From: Methylotenera_A sp046594915 | GTDB taxonomy: Bacteria; Pseudomonadota; Gammaproteobacteria; Burkholderiales; Methylophilaceae | DNA length: 64,000 bases | NCBI GenBank assembly: GCA_046594915.1 | Contig: JBKJRC010000003.1 | Span: 1 to 64,000, forward strand | Direction of reading: 5' to 3' | Shown: one piece after another, positions 1-8,958 of the stretch | How positions within the stretch are numbered: position 1 is the stretch's first letter | Layout of the letters: every line of letters begins with the position of its first letter | Translations under genes and position numbers: made by a program | The notes under the pieces: generated by a model | The model's database searches: none | Told to the model about the DNA's origin: nothing | What the model saw: only the letters and a program-made list of their open reading frames with translations

Positions 1-1565
1 TGGTCACCAATGATGCCGGCAACACCGGCAGTGGCGGGGCATTGAGTGACACCGACACGAGCACCATCAATATCGCCGCGGTAGCAGATGCGCCAATCTT
101 AGTCGCGCCTAGTCAGCTGTTTAGTTTAAATGTGGGTACCACCACTGCAAACAATACTGCAGGTATTACGCAAGCTAATATTGAAACAAGATTAGGGCTT
201 GCAGCGGGTATTCTTGATAGTTTTGATCCACCACCAGGGGTCGCAAACGATCCAGGCAAAGTTGATGTATTTGATGGCGGCCTAACTAATTACAACTTGT
301 CACTGAAGGCGGGTACACAGATTGCATTTGACTGGAGCTTTTTTAATGCAGAAGATCTCACATCAGAAATAAATAACGGGTATAACGACATCGTGGTGCT
401 TGTGGTGACAGATTCAGCAGGGGTAAAGCAATATATTCAAGTTACTTCATCGGAACAGATAGGCCCAAATACCAATGGCGCTGCGGTTGACGCTACTGGA
501 ACCTATACTTACACCAGTACTGCAACTGGTGATTACCAATTTGCATGGTTGTCACTTAATGCTAGAGACGGTGGGAAAGACTCTTCGATTTCTGTGAGCG
601 GCCCTAAATGGGTGGTAGGGGCTAATAATTATGCGGCGCCAATTTCTTTTCCAATTGCGACTAGTCTAGTCGATAAGGATGGTTCCGAAAGTTTAAGCTT
701 TGCTATTTCTGGCGTGCCTGTGGGCGCGGCTTTTAGTGCGGGCACTGATTTAGGCGGAGGTATTTGGAGATTCACTGCTGCTCAACTTAGCGGGCTTGAG
801 TTGCTGCCTGCGTTTGGCTATGTTGGTACATTTAACTTAACGGTGACAGCCACATCAACTGAAGCTAGTAACGGCGTTACTGCAAGCTCAACTCAAGTGG
901 TGGCAGTGACAGTTGATTCTACAACGGCAAGCCAGTTTGGCACTGAAGGCATAAACACATTAACAGGTACGACTGGTAATGATTTGCTGGAAGGCTTTGC
1001 AGGCAACGATACGATTAATGCAGGCAATGGTAATGATATTGTTTATGGAGATGCCGGCAATGATACTTTAAATGGGGATGCTGGTAATGATACGTTATAC
1101 GGTGGCGCTGGTAATGATACTTTAAATGGTGGCGCAGGCAATGATGTATTGGTTGGTGGCGCAGGCAATGATACTTTAACAGGCGGCGATGCATTTGGTG
1201 CTGGGGTAGATGTATTTAAGTGGAATCTGGCTGATAGAGGCCCGATAGGCACGCCAGCCACCGATATTGTTACCGATTTTAATGTTGCATCAAGAGCCGC
1301 TGGCGGTGACGTATTAGATTTGCGTGACATTTTAGTAGGCGAAAACAGTGGTGCAGGCGGTTTGGAAAATTACTTGCACTTTGAAAAATCAGGTTTAAAT
1401 ACGGTTGTGCATATAAGTAGTACTGGCGACTATGTAACTGGATTTAGCACAACAAAAGATGTGCAAGTCATCACCTTAAACAATGTCGATTTAGTGCAAA
1501 CATTTGCTAACGACCAAGCCATTATTGCGGATTTGCTGGCAAATCAAAAATTGATCACGGATTAA
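1..1565 (+). CDS. RTX adhesin, C-terminal part (5' end outside window)
   Basis: The open frame runs in from the left edge, so only the C-terminal ~520 residues are present. It begins in the end of a repeated Ig-like module (VTNDAGNTGSGG...), continues through a beta-sandwich-like region and a cadherin-like module (nt ~640-930). It then has about eight glycine-rich calcium-binding nonapeptides of the GGAGNDTL type (nt ~970-1190), followed by a C-terminal type I secretion signal region. Such proteins are large LapA/RtxA-like surface adhesins exported in one step by an ABC exporter, a membrane fusion protein and a TolC channel. The TolC-like gene just downstream fits that role. The other exporter genes are not in the window. 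A strong terminator follows. An apparent TTG start at 42 is only an artefact of the window edge. Confidence 0.9.
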   Translation, partial: VTNDAGNTGSGGALSDTDTSTINIAAVADAPILVAPSQLFSLNVGTTTANNTAGITQANIETRLGLAAGILDSFDPPPGVANDPGKVDVFDGGLTNYNLSLKAGTQIAFDWSFFNAEDLTSEINNGYNDIVVLVVTDSAGVKQYIQVTSSEQIGPNTNGAAVDATGTYTYTSTATGDYQFAWLSLNARDGGKDSSISVSGPKWVVGANNYAAPISFPIATSLVDKDGSESLSFAISGVPVGAAFSAGTDLGGGIWRFTAAQLSGLELLPAFGYVGTFNLTVTATSTEASNGVTASSTQVVAVTVDSTTASQFGTEGINTLTGTTGNDLLEGFAGNDTINAGNGNDIVYGDAGNDTLNGDAGNDTLYGGAGNDTLNGGAGNDVLVGGAGNDTLTGGDAFGAGVDVFKWNLADRGPIGTPATDIVTDFNVASRAAGGDVLDLRDILVGENSGAGGLENYLHFEKSGLNTVVHISSTGDYVTGFSTTKDVQVITLNNVDLVQTFANDQAIIADLLANQKLITD

Positions 1566-1603
1566 CCTGTTTCAAATGTAGAAAATTGTAAACCTAACCC
1601 TTA

Positions 1604-1640
1604 AAACAGGCCAAATTGTAAGATTTGGCCTGTTTTTTTT
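1604..1640 (+). terminator. Rho-independent terminator after RTX adhesin
   Basis: A perfect 13-bp stem (AAACAGGCCAAAT, 1604-1616, with its complement at 1623-1635), a 6-nt loop and a run of T. It lies 39 bp after the adhesin stop codon and separates it from the tolC-like gene. Confidence 0.92.
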
Positions 1641-1816
1641 GCACACAATGTTACCAAAATGCAACAAATTTTGGCGTTAAGTACATGCAGATAGACATTT
1701 CTGCTAAAATTTCGCGAGTTAACACTATATTTATAGGTAAAATAATAACAAATTCATATAAGGGATTGAATGCTTTGAATATTTCCAATTTTTTGATGTT
1801 CTGAGTGTTTTTTGAT

Positions 1817-3709
1817 ATGTCACATTTTTCAGGCACAAAAAAAATAGCTCTGCATATACTGGTTATGCTGGGTTTATTGATGATTAATACGGTATACGCC
1901 GAATCGATAGTCAGCTTAAAACAAATGGTTGAAAAAACCATTTCGTCTAACCCGGAAGTGCAGGCTAAGTATCACGCTTATCTTGGCGCAGGTTACGAGC
2001 AAGATGTGGTAAAAGGCGGTTTTTTGCCGCAACTGGATATTCAATCCACTTATCGTAAACAAGAAGATATTAATACGATTCGTAATGCCAGCGGCACACA
2101 AATCCCGCGCTGGAACAATGAGTTAGTGTTACGGCAAATGATTTTTGATGGCTTTGCTACGCCCAATGAAGTGAACCGTTTAGGCCACGCCAAGCGTGTA
2201 CGCTATTACGAATTACAGGCCTCGATGCAAGATACGACGCTGGAATTTATGCGTAGTTATATCGACACTTTGCGTTTTCGCCAGCTATCTGAATACGCAA
2301 AAACCAATTACATCACGCATAAACAGTTGTTTGACAAAATAAAAGAACGCGTGGATGCGGGCGTTGCGCGCCGTGTGGATTTAGAGCAGGCGACGGGTCG
2401 TTTGGCATTGGCAGAAGCCAATTTATTGACAGAAATGACGAATTTACATGACGTGACTGCGCGTATGCAGCGTTTGCTGGGCGAGTTGCCCCCTGCAACT
2501 TTGGAGCAACCCGATTTTTTTAGCACTGGCGTGCAATCAACACCAGTGGAAGCGCTGCATTTAGCTTATTTGCAAAATCCTAATCTGCTGTCCACCATTG
2601 AAGATATTCAAGCCACTAAAGATGAAGTCAAAACCAGAGAAGCCGCATACTTGCCGCGCCTGGATTTGCAAGCACGCAAAAATCTAGGCACCAGCTCGGA
2701 TGGGCGCAATAGCACCAATGCGGCGGATGTGCTGGAGTTAACCATGAATTTTAATCTATTTAATGGTTTTTCAGATAAAGCCTTAGTGAGCCAAGCCATT
2801 GAGAAACTAAACACGGCAAATGATTTTCGCGATAAAGCCTGCGTGGATACGCGCCAGTTGGTCATAATTGCGTATAACGATATTAACCAATTAAAACAAC
2901 AATTAACGTATCGTGATTTGCATCAAAAATCGATAGAAAGTGCGCGCGAAGCGTATCGCAAACAGTTTGATATTGGGCAGCGTACTTTGCTGGATTTATT
3001 AGATACCGAAAACGAATATTTTCAGGCCAGACGCAGTTATAGCAACACTGATTATGATACGCAAACCGCTTATGCGCGGCTATACGCCAGCCAAGGCGAA
3101 TTGCTGAATAAAATCGGCTCGGCGCGCCAAGGCTTGCCCGAAGTGACGCGCGAAACCTATATGGATGCAGCAACTGTGTGTGAAGCGGTGGCGCCAGCGC
3201 AAGTGACCGTTGATAAAGCGGCGTTGTTAGCCAATGCCAAGCCTTTAGAGATGACGCAGCAAATTATTAAGCCTATTTCTAAACCATTGACCACGTGTAA
3301 TACCGAGTTAATCACTGGTCGCGTTAACGATTGGGCAAAATCGTGGCGCCAAAAAGATTACGATACTTATAGCCAGTTTTATGCCGATAAATTTGAGCCA
3401 GAATCACGGTTAAGTCGCGAGGAATGGGCAAAACAGCGTAAAAAAAGTTTGTTGATTCCTGGCAAAATTAATCTTGAGTTAAGTCATATACAAGTGACTT
3501 GCGATGGCGATAAAGCGCTTGCAACGTTTGATCAAGATTACTCAGTGACCACTTACAAGCTGCAAAAAGCAAAAAATGATGCAGGTTGCCAAGTGTGCGA
3601 CGCTAAACGCATTGCGACTAAAGGTTTTGCCGATAAAGTGAATAAACAGTTACAGTTTGAAAAACTGGGCAGCCAATATCAAATTGTGAAAGAACTGGTA
3701 AACCAATAA
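1817..3709 (+). CDS. TolC-family outer-membrane channel with C-terminal NTF2/Cds6-like domain
   Basis: The product is 630 aa with a signal peptide ending near VYA-ES. Residues ~30-440 form the two coiled-coil repeats of an outer-membrane efflux protein (TolC/LapE class), including the typical RQLFDIGQRTLLDLLD-type segment. After a linker, residues ~495-630 form a separate domain (NDWAKSWRQKDYDTYSQFY...) resembling the NTF2-like/Cds6 C-terminal domain found on some secreted proteins and L,D-transpeptidases. The neighbouring RTX adhesin suggests it is the outer-membrane exit of that type I system. ATG 1817 is preferred over GTG 1805 because it gives a compact signal peptide; neither has a good ribosome binding site. 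Family assignment of the channel is firm; the role of the extra domain is unknown. Confidence 0.88.
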   Translation: MSHFSGTKKIALHILVMLGLLMINTVYAESIVSLKQMVEKTISSNPEVQAKYHAYLGAGYEQDVVKGGFLPQLDIQSTYRKQEDINTIRNASGTQIPRWNNELVLRQMIFDGFATPNEVNRLGHAKRVRYYELQASMQDTTLEFMRSYIDTLRFRQLSEYAKTNYITHKQLFDKIKERVDAGVARRVDLEQATGRLALAEANLLTEMTNLHDVTARMQRLLGELPPATLEQPDFFSTGVQSTPVEALHLAYLQNPNLLSTIEDIQATKDEVKTREAAYLPRLDLQARKNLGTSSDGRNSTNAADVLELTMNFNLFNGFSDKALVSQAIEKLNTANDFRDKACVDTRQLVIIAYNDINQLKQQLTYRDLHQKSIESAREAYRKQFDIGQRTLLDLLDTENEYFQARRSYSNTDYDTQTAYARLYASQGELLNKIGSARQGLPEVTRETYMDAATVCEAVAPAQVTVDKAALLANAKPLEMTQQIIKPISKPLTTCNTELITGRVNDWAKSWRQKDYDTYSQFYADKFEPESRLSREEWAKQRKKSLLIPGKINLELSHIQVTCDGDKALATFDQDYSVTTYKLQKAKNDAGCQVCDAKRIATKGFADKVNKQLQFEKLGSQYQIVKELVNQ

Positions 3710-3735
3710 ATTAATACTTTATTAGTAATAAATAC

Positions 3736-3775
3736 AAAAAAAGCACATTACTCATTAAGGAAATGTGCTTTTTTG
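3736..3775 (+). terminator. Rho-independent terminator after tolC-like gene
   Basis: A 13-bp perfect stem (AAAAAAGCACATT at 3737-3749, complement at 3762-3774) with a 12-nt loop. The T-rich end of the stem serves as the U tract. Confidence 0.88.
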
Positions 3776-3792
3776 TTGATCGGAAATATTAA

Positions 3793-3808
3793 TGGCATGT
3801 TATTTGCA
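3793..3808 (+). promoter_or_regulatory. Sigma-54 (RpoN) promoter of the tpsA-tpsB operon
   Basis: TGGCATGTTATTTGCA matches the -24/-12 consensus TGGCACG-N4-TTGCA at all but one fixed position, with exact GG-N10-GC spacing (GG 3794-3795, GC 3806-3807). It sits 84 bp before the tpsA ATG, just after the upstream terminator, in the only intergenic space available. The expected start of transcription is near 3819. No activator gene is adjacent. Confidence 0.7.
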
Positions 3809-3891
3809 TACATTGCATTAATGTGACGGTTTAGCTACGAATAAACTGCTGGCTTAATCAATTTAAATTTGTATTAACTGGAATTTTTACC

Positions 3892-6800
3892 ATGAATCAT
3901 TGTTATCGCTTGGTGTTTAATAAATCCACTCAGGTTTGGCAAGTGGCGTGTGAAATGGCTAAATCGCACAGCAAATCGGCCGCGGTTGTGTTGTTGCCAC
4001 TGTTGAGTTTATTAAGTAGTTCGTACGCTTGGGCAGAACCAGTAACCAATGCCTTGCCAACAGGCGGGCAGGTAATTTCTGGGCAATCGGTGATTACGCA
4101 AAGCGGTAATCAATTGAATATTGTGCAATCGTCACAAAAAGCGATTATTAATTGGCAAAACTACAATATTGGTAGCAATGCCGAAGTGAACTATGTGCAG
4201 AATAATGCCAGTGCTATCTCATTAAACCGCGTGACGACAGGCGACCCGAGTGCGATTTTTGGCAAGCTGAACGCCAATGGACAAGTATGGCTAATTAACC
4301 CAAATGGTATCTTATTTGGCAAAGGCGCGCAGGTAAATGTGGGCGGGCTGCTAGCGTCTACGCTGAATATTGCGGACGATGACTTTATAAGTGGCAAGTA
4401 TCAGTTTACTGGCAGTAACGGTAGTGTGGTAAATATGGGCGCGATTAGCACAAACCAAGGCGGTTATGTGGCCATGTTGGCAGCAGAAGTACGTAACGAA
4501 GGCGTGATTTCTGCCATGCAAGGCACAGTGGCAATGGCGGCAGGCAACACCATGACGCTAGATTTTAACGGCAATGGTTTGATTAACGTGCAGGTTGATA
4601 GCGCAAGTGTGAATACGCTGGTTGAGAATAGACATCTAATTCAAGTAGGCAACGGCCAAGTGCTGATGAGCACCAAAGCGGCCAATGGCTTAATCACTTC
4701 GGTCATTAATAATACGGGAAAAATTGAAGCCAATAGCATGGTTAACGATGGCGGCGTGATTCGCTTAACCGGCGCTAAAACCGTCCTCAATAGTGGCGAA
4801 ATTTCAGCAACTTCAGCCAGCCTAAAAGGCGGCACGGTGCATCTGCTGGGCGACAATGTCGGCATGTTCAGCGCAAGCAGCATCAACGTTTCGGGCAAAA
4901 CCGGTGGTGGTACGATTTTAGTTGGGGGGGATTATCAAGGCAAAAATGTTAACCTTCAAAATGCCAGCAAAACCTTTGTACATCAAGATGCAAAATTAAT
5001 CGCCGATGCCACAGAAAATGGTGACGGCGGCACAGTGATTGTGTGGGCAGACGATATTACACGCTATTACGGCAGCGTGTCGGCAAAAGGCGGTGCAGTT
5101 GCTGGCAATGGCGGTTTTGTTGAGGTTTCTGGCAAACGCTTACTTAACTTTTTTGGCAGCGTTGATTTAAGTGCAAGCAATGGCGCAGGCGGTAATTTGT
5201 TGCTTGACCCAACCAATATTATATTAAGTAATGGTGCGGCTGCAAATACTTCAGGATTTACTGCTAATACAGACAACACAGAAGCATTTGCTGATGATGC
5301 TGGCATGGATAGTATTTTTAATGTCGGCGCAGCTAGTAGCTTTTCGGGCATAGCCGCAGGCAGTACCATTACCTTGCAGGCGACCAATGATATTACTGTG
5401 GCAGATGCTTTTAATGTCGCAACGGCAACAGGCACAGCCAATAATAGCTTAACGCTGGAGGCCAACAATAATATTAATATTAATAATACGTTAACTTTGG
5501 ATGGTACAGGCGCATTAACTTTAAGAGCGGATGCGGATAACAATGGTGTAGGGGCTTTAGCGATTGGTGCCGCTATTACCACTGATATTGGTGGTGCTAA
5601 TCTTTTTGGTGCCAATGTCACCAGCACCACAGCAGGTGTCATCAACACAACAGGAACTGCCAACACAGGTAGCGGAAACGTTAATATTACCGCCTCAGAT
5701 TCTATTAATCTGGCGGCAAATGTTATTACTTCGGGTGCTTCATCTGCTGGCAATAATGGCCAAAATGCAGGCAATATCAGCTTAATAGCAGGTAAATCAA
5801 TTAACGCTACTGGAACTGCTGCATTTGCAGCAGGTGGCGGTGATGCTGGTAGTGGTGGTGGAAATCTAAATGGAGGTAATGCGGGCTCCGTGTCGTTGGC
5901 TGCAAACACTGGCATTAATATATTCTCAGTACAGGCAAGTGGAGGGGTTTCTTCTGGTGTAACTGGCAATAGTGGTAATGGCGGAAATATTACGATTAGT
6001 AATCAAGTCAGTGGCGATATTGAAGTTAGAAGCAATCTTGTTTCGCGCGCGGGTAATGTTTCGGGTTCTGGTAATGGAGGGATAGCTGGGGCAATAACAA
6101 TTAACAATGAAGCCGATGCGGGAAACGTAAATGCAGTGGTAATTTCAACAGGCGATCGGATAAACAGTAATGGCGGTAATGTGCTGATTACTTCCAAAGC
6201 GGGGGTTAGTGTTACTAGCAATATTGGCACTAGCGGTGGCTCAAGTACTGCTGGCAACGCAGGTCGCAATGCTGGCAATATTACGATTATAGGCGCAACC
6301 CGCAATATTACAGGCACAATTACTGCAAATGGTAGTGCAGGTAACGGTACAAATCTAGCAGGCGGAAATGCTGGTGTGGTTTCTATTAAGGGTTCTGGAA
6401 CGCTCACCACGGCAGCAATTAATGTAAAAACAGGCAATGCAACTGGAACTGGTGCGGGAGGCTTGGCTGGTAGCGTTACACTAAGTGGCCGCCATGTTGA
6501 TTCAACTGCCATTGATACTTCAGCTGGTGTTAATGGGTTAGGTGGCAATGTCAATATAACCACCACGGACATTGCTGGCACATCCAGCATCACCTCTATT
6601 AACGCGGCTAATTCTGGTGCGATTAACTTAAATGTGGCTGATACACTTACTGTGACTGGCATTATTGCAGGGGCTAACACCACTTTGGCGCAATCTGGTT
6701 TGGGTAAAACAATACTGGCGGGTACGAATACATATACAGGCCTTACCAGTATTGCAACCAATAGCACATTACAAATTGGCGATGGCACTATAAATGGCTC

Positions 6801-8952
6801 TATTGACATTGCTGGGGGTATCGCAAATAGCGGTACTATTATTTTTAATCAATCAGGCGCGCATAGCTATGGTGGCGCTGTTAGTGGTGCAGGTGCTGTA
6901 GAAAAAGATGGTGCTGGTGAGTTTACATTTACTGGCGGCGGCAAAACCTATACTGGCGCGACCAATATCAAAGCGGGTATATTTAAAAGTAACAGCGCTA
7001 TCACAAACGCTAGCGCAGTGAGTATTTTAGCTGGCGCAACGCTAGATTTAAATAATCGAAACGAAATTGTCGGCTCAATCGCAGGTGGTGGCCAAATTAT
7101 AATGGGCACTGCTAATTTAACCTCTGGCGGCGATAATACCTCAACCATATTTTCCGGCAATATCAGTGGCACAGGCGGAAATTTTAATAAAGCTGGTACT
7201 GGCACGCTAACTCTCAGTGGTAATAACACTTACACTGGTGTGACCACTGTGCAAGATGGCACTTTATCTGCTGCAAGTGCAAATGCGCTAGGCGATATTG
7301 CTGGTAGCACTGTTGTTGCTAATGGTAAAACGCTTAATATTAATAATGCCACATTGGCTGCTGAAACCATCACTCTGGAAAATAATGCCGTATTGAATGG
7401 CACCGATGCTGCAACTGTAACAGGCGATGTGAGTACTGGCAATAATAGTAAAATCGGCACAACATCATTTACATCGACTTTAACGATTGGTGGCGTTTTA
7501 AGCTCCGCTACTGGCGATACTTTAGAAATTATCGGTGCGGGTAGTGTGGTTGCCATCAATGCTTTAAATAATGTGGATATTGTCAAAATTACCAATGCAG
7601 GTAATGTGAATTTGCGCGACGTAGACAGCATACGTTTTGCAACAGCAGCCTCAACATTAAGCGGCAACTTAACAGTCAATGCGACTGATAATATTACCTT
7701 GGATGGTACAGTTACCAGCACAACAGCAAATATTTTATTAAGCAGCAATGCATTCGTGAATAATACGGGTGCAAATGCATTAACAGCCAGCGCAGGCCGC
7801 TGGGTTGTGCACACCGCTAATCTTGCAGGCAGCACTTACGGTGGTTTAGCAAGTGGCAATCAGGCGATTTATGCACGCGCGCTGGGTACAGCCACAACCG
7901 AAACGGGCAATCGCTATGTGTTTGTACAAAGCCCAACTTTAAATGTTACGTCAACCAATCAAACTAAAACGTATGGTCAAATTGCGACAGCAGCAGTTGC
8001 CAATGCTTATACGGCCACAACTTTTGTCGATGCAAGCGCTTACGGCGATGTGTTTACGCAAGATACAGTTGCAAATTCACTGACAGGTTCAGCCACTTCT
8101 GCGGGCTCGGCCGCGACAGTCAATGTAGGCAGTTATGCAATTGACGTAGCACCGATTACGCCAACAAATGGCTACGCACTGAACAAATCCAACGCAGGCA
8201 ATTTAAGCGTGACTGCCGCTACACTTAATTTTAACGCGGTAACTGACACTAAAATTTATGATGGCAATACAGATTCAGATGGCATTGTGACTACATCAGG
8301 CTTGGTAAATGGCAATACGGTCACAAACTTAACCCAAAGTTATGCCACAAAAAATGTCATGGGTTCAGACGGCAGCACATTAAATGTTAACGCTGGTTAC
8401 AATGTTAATGATGGTAATAGTGGCAATAATTATCGTGTTAACACGAATAGCGCAATGGGCAGTATTAATCCAGCCAACTTAAGTATTACCGCTAACAATG
8501 CGACTAAAGTAGCAGGCAATGTTAACCCTGCGTTTAGCAGCACGATTACCGGTTTTGTGAGCGGAGAAACCGATGCTGTATTAATTGGCACATTGGATTA
8601 CAACACGTTAGCCGATACAAACTCACCCGCGGGAAATTACGAAATTACCCCGTTTGGGGTGAGCGCGGGCAATTATGCTATTGCGTTTAATGACGGCACT
8701 TTGAGCGTTACTGTGGTTCCCGTGCTAGATTCTGCCAACGCAGGCACTGAAATTAGCACTTTTAATAACGCAACCACTCGGCCAGAACAAGCAGTGCAAA
8801 GCTGCAATTCGCAAAGCGGCAATCAGGCCATGATTAACGGACTTGATGAATTTGGCGTAGATGATGTAGACTATCGGTCATCCATCAGCCAACCTCAAGT
8901 GGGTGGCGTGATAGCCAATGCGTTAGCGGGGGCATCATGCTCAACATTATAA
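3892..8952 (+). CDS. Filamentous-haemagglutinin-like exoprotein (TpsA)
   Basis: 1686 aa. The N terminus is an extended type V signal peptide (MNHCYRLVFNKSTQVWQV...) followed by a hydrophobic stretch ending ...AWAEP. Residues ~50-300 are the TPS secretion domain (NxNGxxF motif as INPNGILFGKGAQVNVGG). The middle is a long Gly/Asn/Thr-rich beta-helix containing autotransporter-type strand repeats (LSGNNTYTGVTTV, AGTNTYTGLTSI). Near residues 1450-1610 there are YDG/MBG-type modules (KIYDGNTDSDG, SITANNATKVAGN). The mature protein has just two cysteines, C1638 and C1683, at the extreme C terminus, as in HMW1-type adhesins that remain anchored to their transporter. It is co-transcribed with tpsB 6 bp downstream and lies behind a sigma-54-type promoter. 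Its role is probably adhesion or biofilm formation; the ligand is unknown. Confidence 0.92.
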   Translation: MNHCYRLVFNKSTQVWQVACEMAKSHSKSAAVVLLPLLSLLSSSYAWAEPVTNALPTGGQVISGQSVITQSGNQLNIVQSSQKAIINWQNYNIGSNAEVNYVQNNASAISLNRVTTGDPSAIFGKLNANGQVWLINPNGILFGKGAQVNVGGLLASTLNIADDDFISGKYQFTGSNGSVVNMGAISTNQGGYVAMLAAEVRNEGVISAMQGTVAMAAGNTMTLDFNGNGLINVQVDSASVNTLVENRHLIQVGNGQVLMSTKAANGLITSVINNTGKIEANSMVNDGGVIRLTGAKTVLNSGEISATSASLKGGTVHLLGDNVGMFSASSINVSGKTGGGTILVGGDYQGKNVNLQNASKTFVHQDAKLIADATENGDGGTVIVWADDITRYYGSVSAKGGAVAGNGGFVEVSGKRLLNFFGSVDLSASNGAGGNLLLDPTNIILSNGAAANTSGFTANTDNTEAFADDAGMDSIFNVGAASSFSGIAAGSTITLQATNDITVADAFNVATATGTANNSLTLEANNNININNTLTLDGTGALTLRADADNNGVGALAIGAAITTDIGGANLFGANVTSTTAGVINTTGTANTGSGNVNITASDSINLAANVITSGASSAGNNGQNAGNISLIAGKSINATGTAAFAAGGGDAGSGGGNLNGGNAGSVSLAANTGINIFSVQASGGVSSGVTGNSGNGGNITISNQVSGDIEVRSNLVSRAGNVSGSGNGGIAGAITINNEADAGNVNAVVISTGDRINSNGGNVLITSKAGVSVTSNIGTSGGSSTAGNAGRNAGNITIIGATRNITGTITANGSAGNGTNLAGGNAGVVSIKGSGTLTTAAINVKTGNATGTGAGGLAGSVTLSGRHVDSTAIDTSAGVNGLGGNVNITTTDIAGTSSITSINAANSGAINLNVADTLTVTGIIAGANTTLAQSGLGKTILAGTNTYTGLTSIATNSTLQIGDGTINGSIDIAGGIANSGTIIFNQSGAHSYGGAVSGAGAVEKDGAGEFTFTGGGKTYTGATNIKAGIFKSNSAITNASAVSILAGATLDLNNRNEIVGSIAGGGQIIMGTANLTSGGDNTSTIFSGNISGTGGNFNKAGTGTLTLSGNNTYTGVTTVQDGTLSAASANALGDIAGSTVVANGKTLNINNATLAAETITLENNAVLNGTDAATVTGDVSTGNNSKIGTTSFTSTLTIGGVLSSATGDTLEIIGAGSVVAINALNNVDIVKITNAGNVNLRDVDSIRFATAASTLSGNLTVNATDNITLDGTVTSTTANILLSSNAFVNNTGANALTASAGRWVVHTANLAGSTYGGLASGNQAIYARALGTATTETGNRYVFVQSPTLNVTSTNQTKTYGQIATAAVANAYTATTFVDASAYGDVFTQDTVANSLTGSATSAGSAATVNVGSYAIDVAPITPTNGYALNKSNAGNLSVTAATLNFNAVTDTKIYDGNTDSDGIVTTSGLVNGNTVTNLTQSYATKNVMGSDGSTLNVNAGYNVNDGNSGNNYRVNTNSAMGSINPANLSITANNATKVAGNVNPAFSSTITGFVSGETDAVLIGTLDYNTLADTNSPAGNYEITPFGVSAGNYAIAFNDGTLSVTVVPVLDSANAGTEISTFNNATTRPEQAVQSCNSQSGNQAMINGLDEFGVDDVDYRSSISQPQVGGVIANALAGASCSTL

Positions 8953-8958
8953 TATTCG

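Noticed and set aside
5067..6809. Long minus-strand open frames of 300 and 268 codons opposite tpsA
   Set aside because: They are Pro/Ala/Leu-rich antisense readings of the Gly/Asn/Thr repeats of tpsA, without domains or ribosome binding sites.
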